DNA of 64,000 bases. Origin: RHLJ01 sp965242845. Its GTDB lineage: Bacteria > Bacteroidota > Rhodothermia > Balneolales > Balneolaceae. A program made the translations under genes and the position numbers. Positions 61,654 to 64,000 of this stretch are shown here, piece after piece (the first letter of the stretch is position 1; the number at the start of each line of letters is the position of its first letter). The notes below the pieces were generated by a model. It searched no databases and was not told where the DNA came from. It was given only the letters and a program-made list of their open reading frames with translations. The stretch is from positions 992,001 through 1,056,000 of the forward strand of contig CBDETC010000002.1 in assembly GCA_965242845.1 (NCBI GenBank), given 5' to 3'.

Positions 61654-63204
61654 ATGCTTACAAAACTTCTGGTTTTAAATTGGCGGATTTTCCTGGCTAA
61701 CCTCAACAGGTTTCAGCTCCTTCTCATGATTGGATACATCATGTTTTTAGGGATCATGATGGTAAACCTGATCGGAACGGCTATTGTAGTTGTTTGGCTG
61801 GATACGGAGCCCTGGATGCAGATTCAAATGCCCTGGCTTACCCCCAGAGTATATTCCTTCATACTCCTGGTATTTGCCAACACCTACTGGGTGATGCATT
61901 TTTCATTTACCAACCTTCGCCTGTTAAACATCCAGGAAAACCGGAAGCTGTTGGGTTTTGGTTTTCCGCTTAAACGGTTGGCTAAGTACCTGATGATTAT
62001 CAGCTTTTGCCACCCGGTGAATATTATCTACAACTTCACCTGGATGGTATTCCTGATGATCCAGGTAAGATATTATTACCAGATTCCCGTGGTATTTGTA
62101 GGGGTGATCTTTAACTATGTGCTTATTTACTCCGTCAAGCACCGCTTCCTTCAAATTGTTGAGCGCCGGTTTATCGCTGTGGTTGTAGGCTTTTTGATCT
62201 TCGTGTTTTCGCTTTTCCAGTTAGTAGCGGTGTTTTCCGAAAACAAAGCACAGATCTTTTACTCCCTGATCCCAAGGATTGAAACCATAAACGGGGTACT
62301 GGAATGGTTGCCAGGTGGTGTTCTCATTCAGGCTTCACGAGTAGATTATGGATTAGGCAATGCCGCCATCTTGTTTGTATTCACTTCTATACTTATTGGG
62401 CTCATTCTGATTGATCATTTTAATAAAACCTGCCAGGGACTTCTGCGACCATCGCTCAAAAAAGCCGAAGAGACCAGTAGTAAGATTTGGGGATTCTTAC
62501 GACGTGTATTGGGTAAAAATGCAGGTAAGTACTATTACTATGTAATGATTCACCCTTATAACAAGCTTCAGGTATTAACCCTTGCGATCATTCCGATTGT
62601 ATATGTTCCTCTTTTGATGAATGTGCAGTACGAAATCGCTAAAACTATAGCTATTCCTACTATTTTGGCTGGCATCCCTGTTGCACTATTAGCTATGGGA
62701 ATGGCAAATATGTATGGCTATGAAAATCGGGAATTACTCCTTCATCTCCAGTTCCCAATCAAACTAGAAAAACAGCTTAAGGAACGCTTTTTGGGTGTAA
62801 TTATCCTCCCGCTATTGGTGTTCTATGCCATTACCGTTTTTGAACTCCTTGTTATTCCGGAAATCGGAGAAGTAATACACATCTTCATAGCAAATACCTT
62901 CATGTTCCTTTGCTTTATGCTCATTTTTATTTGGAGCTCCTATTATCAATATCAGAAAGCCGTTTATTCTTCGTTCAGTTACAAGCACCCGATCATCCCG
63001 CAAAAAGTAACCTTTGTGATTTCGTTTAGCATTTTCGCCGTAGGCTACCTGGTTTTTGTTCCTCTTGATGGTCTCAACTGGTATCGTAGTACAATAATGG
63101 GAGTCGTGATTCTAATCATCGGTGTATACCTGTGGGGTCATATGGAGGTGCTGGTAAATCTTTTCAAAAAAAGAATATTGAACCGTATTTGGAGTGAACT
63201 TTAA
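61654..63204 (+). CDS. Large polytopic membrane protein, ABC-2-permease-like, without adjacent ATPase
   Basis: This 516-residue protein has about 11-12 hydrophobic segments (for example LLLMIGYIMFLGIMMVNLIG near the N-terminus and VVILIIGVYLWGHMEVL near the C-terminus). Short charged loops include NIQENRKLLGFGFPLKR and NREL LLHLQFPIKLEKQLK (Leu-rich spacing added here only for reading). I do not recognise it with certainty; it resembles DUF5687-type proteins of Bacteroidota and distantly ABC-2 permeases. It lies 63 bases after uvrA and 35 bases before lgt on the same strand. A transport role is only a guess. Confidence 0.7.
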   Translation: MLTKLLVLNWRIFLANLNRFQLLLMIGYIMFLGIMMVNLIGTAIVVVWLDTEPWMQIQMPWLTPRVYSFILLVFANTYWVMHFSFTNLRLLNIQENRKLLGFGFPLKRLAKYLMIISFCHPVNIIYNFTWMVFLMIQVRYYYQIPVVFVGVIFNYVLIYSVKHRFLQIVERRFIAVVVGFLIFVFSLFQLVAVFSENKAQIFYSLIPRIETINGVLEWLPGGVLIQASRVDYGLGNAAILFVFTSILIGLILIDHFNKTCQGLLRPSLKKAEETSSKIWGFLRRVLGKNAGKYYYYVMIHPYNKLQVLTLAIIPIVYVPLLMNVQYEIAKTIAIPTILAGIPVALLAMGMANMYGYENRELLLHLQFPIKLEKQLKERFLGVIILPLLVFYAITVFELLVIPEIGEVIHIFIANTFMFLCFMLIFIWSSYYQYQKAVYSSFSYKHPIIPQKVTFVISFSIFAVGYLVFVPLDGLNWYRSTIMGVVILIIGVYLWGHMEVLVNLFKKRILNRIWSEL

Positions 63205-63239
63205 TTAGTACCTTTGTGCGCAATTAATAAGACCTGTTT

Positions 63240-64000
63240 ATGCTACCCATTCATCTGAATCTTGGCTTTAATGAAATCTACTTTTACGAAGGTATTTACT
63301 TTCTGATTTCAATTGTAATTGGAGTCTACCTCGCCTATTTAAGGGTTAAAAAGTATGGAGGTAAACTCGATCTTTTTGACGGGCTTATTACCTGGTCTAT
63401 CATTGGTTCACTGATTGGAGCACGACTTTCTCACTACCTATTCTGGAACCTGGATTTATTTTTATCTGATCCCACGGTAATGTTCAGCCTCTCCGGGGCC
63501 GGAAACAGCATCACCGGTGGATTGATTGGTGGTATGGTTGGGGGCTTACTGTATACCCGACGAAAGTACATGAATTACTTTGAGTACTTCTCCCTTCTTT
63601 CTCCGGCTATTTTATTCGCTCAAGCTGTAGGCCGAGTTGGTTGTTTTTTGAACGGGGACGCTCATGGTACAGCGACTAGCTCAATATTCGGAGTTCACTT
63701 TCCACGTTACGGAACTACCGTCCCTGGTTTTGAAAAAGATTATGGCATCTCGAGTTCTGCATGGCAATGGTCATACCAAAATGGACTGGTTGATCAGGCA
63801 TCTGCGGTAAGTGCAGCATTGCACCCAACTCAATTATATGAAATGGCGGGAGACCTGGTGTTAATGGGGATTGTACTTTGGGTATTTAGTAAAACCTGGA
63901 ATAGCGATAAAAAATCACCACTCATTTTCTTTATCCATACAGGTGGATACGCGTTATTACGGTTTGCCCTGGAATTCATCCGTGGAGACCGGGAGTTTGT
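63240..64000 (+). CDS. lgt: Prolipoprotein diacylglyceryl transferase (3' end outside window)
   Basis: Lgt attaches diacylglycerol to the lipobox Cys of prolipoproteins in the inner membrane. ATG at 63240 opens a frame of at least 253 residues that runs past the edge. Visible signatures are DGLITWSIIGSLIGARLSHY, AQAVGRVGCFLNGDAHG (the GRxGNFxN-like Lgt signature, here GRVGCFLNGD), HPTQLYEMAGDL and RFALEFIRGDREF. It has several transmembrane segments. It follows the polytopic protein by 35 bases. This gene is needed for the several lipoproteins predicted in the window. Confidence 0.92.
   Translation, partial: MLPIHLNLGFNEIYFYEGIYFLISIVIGVYLAYLRVKKYGGKLDLFDGLITWSIIGSLIGARLSHYLFWNLDLFLSDPTVMFSLSGAGNSITGGLIGGMVGGLLYTRRKYMNYFEYFSLLSPAILFAQAVGRVGCFLNGDAHGTATSSIFGVHFPRYGTTVPGFEKDYGISSSAWQWSYQNGLVDQASAVSAALHPTQLYEMAGDLVLMGIVLWVFSKTWNSDKKSPLIFFIHTGGYALLRFALEFIRGDREF

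Overview
The window looks like a chromosomal segment of a Bacteroidota or Balneolota-type Gram-negative bacterium, most likely near Balneolales. The signs are a type IX secretion (T9SS) sorting domain and a PorQ-like protein, TonB receptors paired with DUF4249-type lipoproteins, an Mla/LptD outer-membrane system, weak Shine-Dalgarno sequences, several TTG/GTG starts, and a TTG-N21-TATCTTTG promoter in front of tRNA-Lys. This placement is inferred from gene content; no database search was possible. There is no rRNA, CRISPR array, insertion sequence or prophage.

Layout. 1-2 kb: carB (cut by the left edge) and carA, with a possible pyrBI-like attenuator in the carA leader. 2-6 kb: a small membrane protein, a penicillin-acylase-type hydrolase and a DDAH-like enzyme. 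6-12.3 kb: two tandem TonB receptor/DUF4249 lipoprotein pairs. 12.4-15.6 kb: ddl, nadK and mdh. 15.7-18.8 kb (minus): a coupled cluster HIT, aroQ, flippase, NYN/cold-shock fusion. 19-21.5 kb: a thioredoxin-like protein, tRNA-Lys and a secreted PLD/SNase-like/HhH protein. 21.6-25.6 kb: an FtsB-like protein, a ROK kinase and an LptD-like protein. 25.8-32 kb (minus): ribD-ribE, a PpiD-like chaperone and mlaE-mlaF-mlaD. 32-37.3 kb (plus): porQ-like, K+ channel, aroC, TPR, LysM-RlpA and CPBP protease genes in tight succession. 37.5-42.9 kb: an ECF sigma factor, a histidine kinase, tig-clpP-clpX and tRNA-Leu. 43-44 kb: cutA and a 4Fe-4S-type APS reductase.

44.3-55.6 kb is a complete xylan/xylose locus on one strand. 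It holds a LacI regulator, XylB, XylA, a lipoprotein GH10 xylanase, a cytoplasmic GH3 beta-xylosidase, a GPH symporter and a large GH10 xylanase carrying a T9SS tail. Proposed flow: the T9SS-borne xylanase cuts polymer at the surface or outside, the lipoprotein xylanase trims the products, the symporter imports xylo-oligosaccharides, GH3 releases xylose, and XylA/XylB send it to the pentose phosphate pathway. No SusC/SusD pair is present. Related palindromes lie at the lacI promoter and between lacI and xylB.

55.8-64 kb: an HtrA-type protease, NrnA and a DinB-fold protein on the minus strand, then uvrA, an orphan polytopic membrane protein and lgt (cut by the right edge) on the plus strand. 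Intergenic spaces are short (all under about 250 bases) but contain two families of palindromic repeats, described separately.
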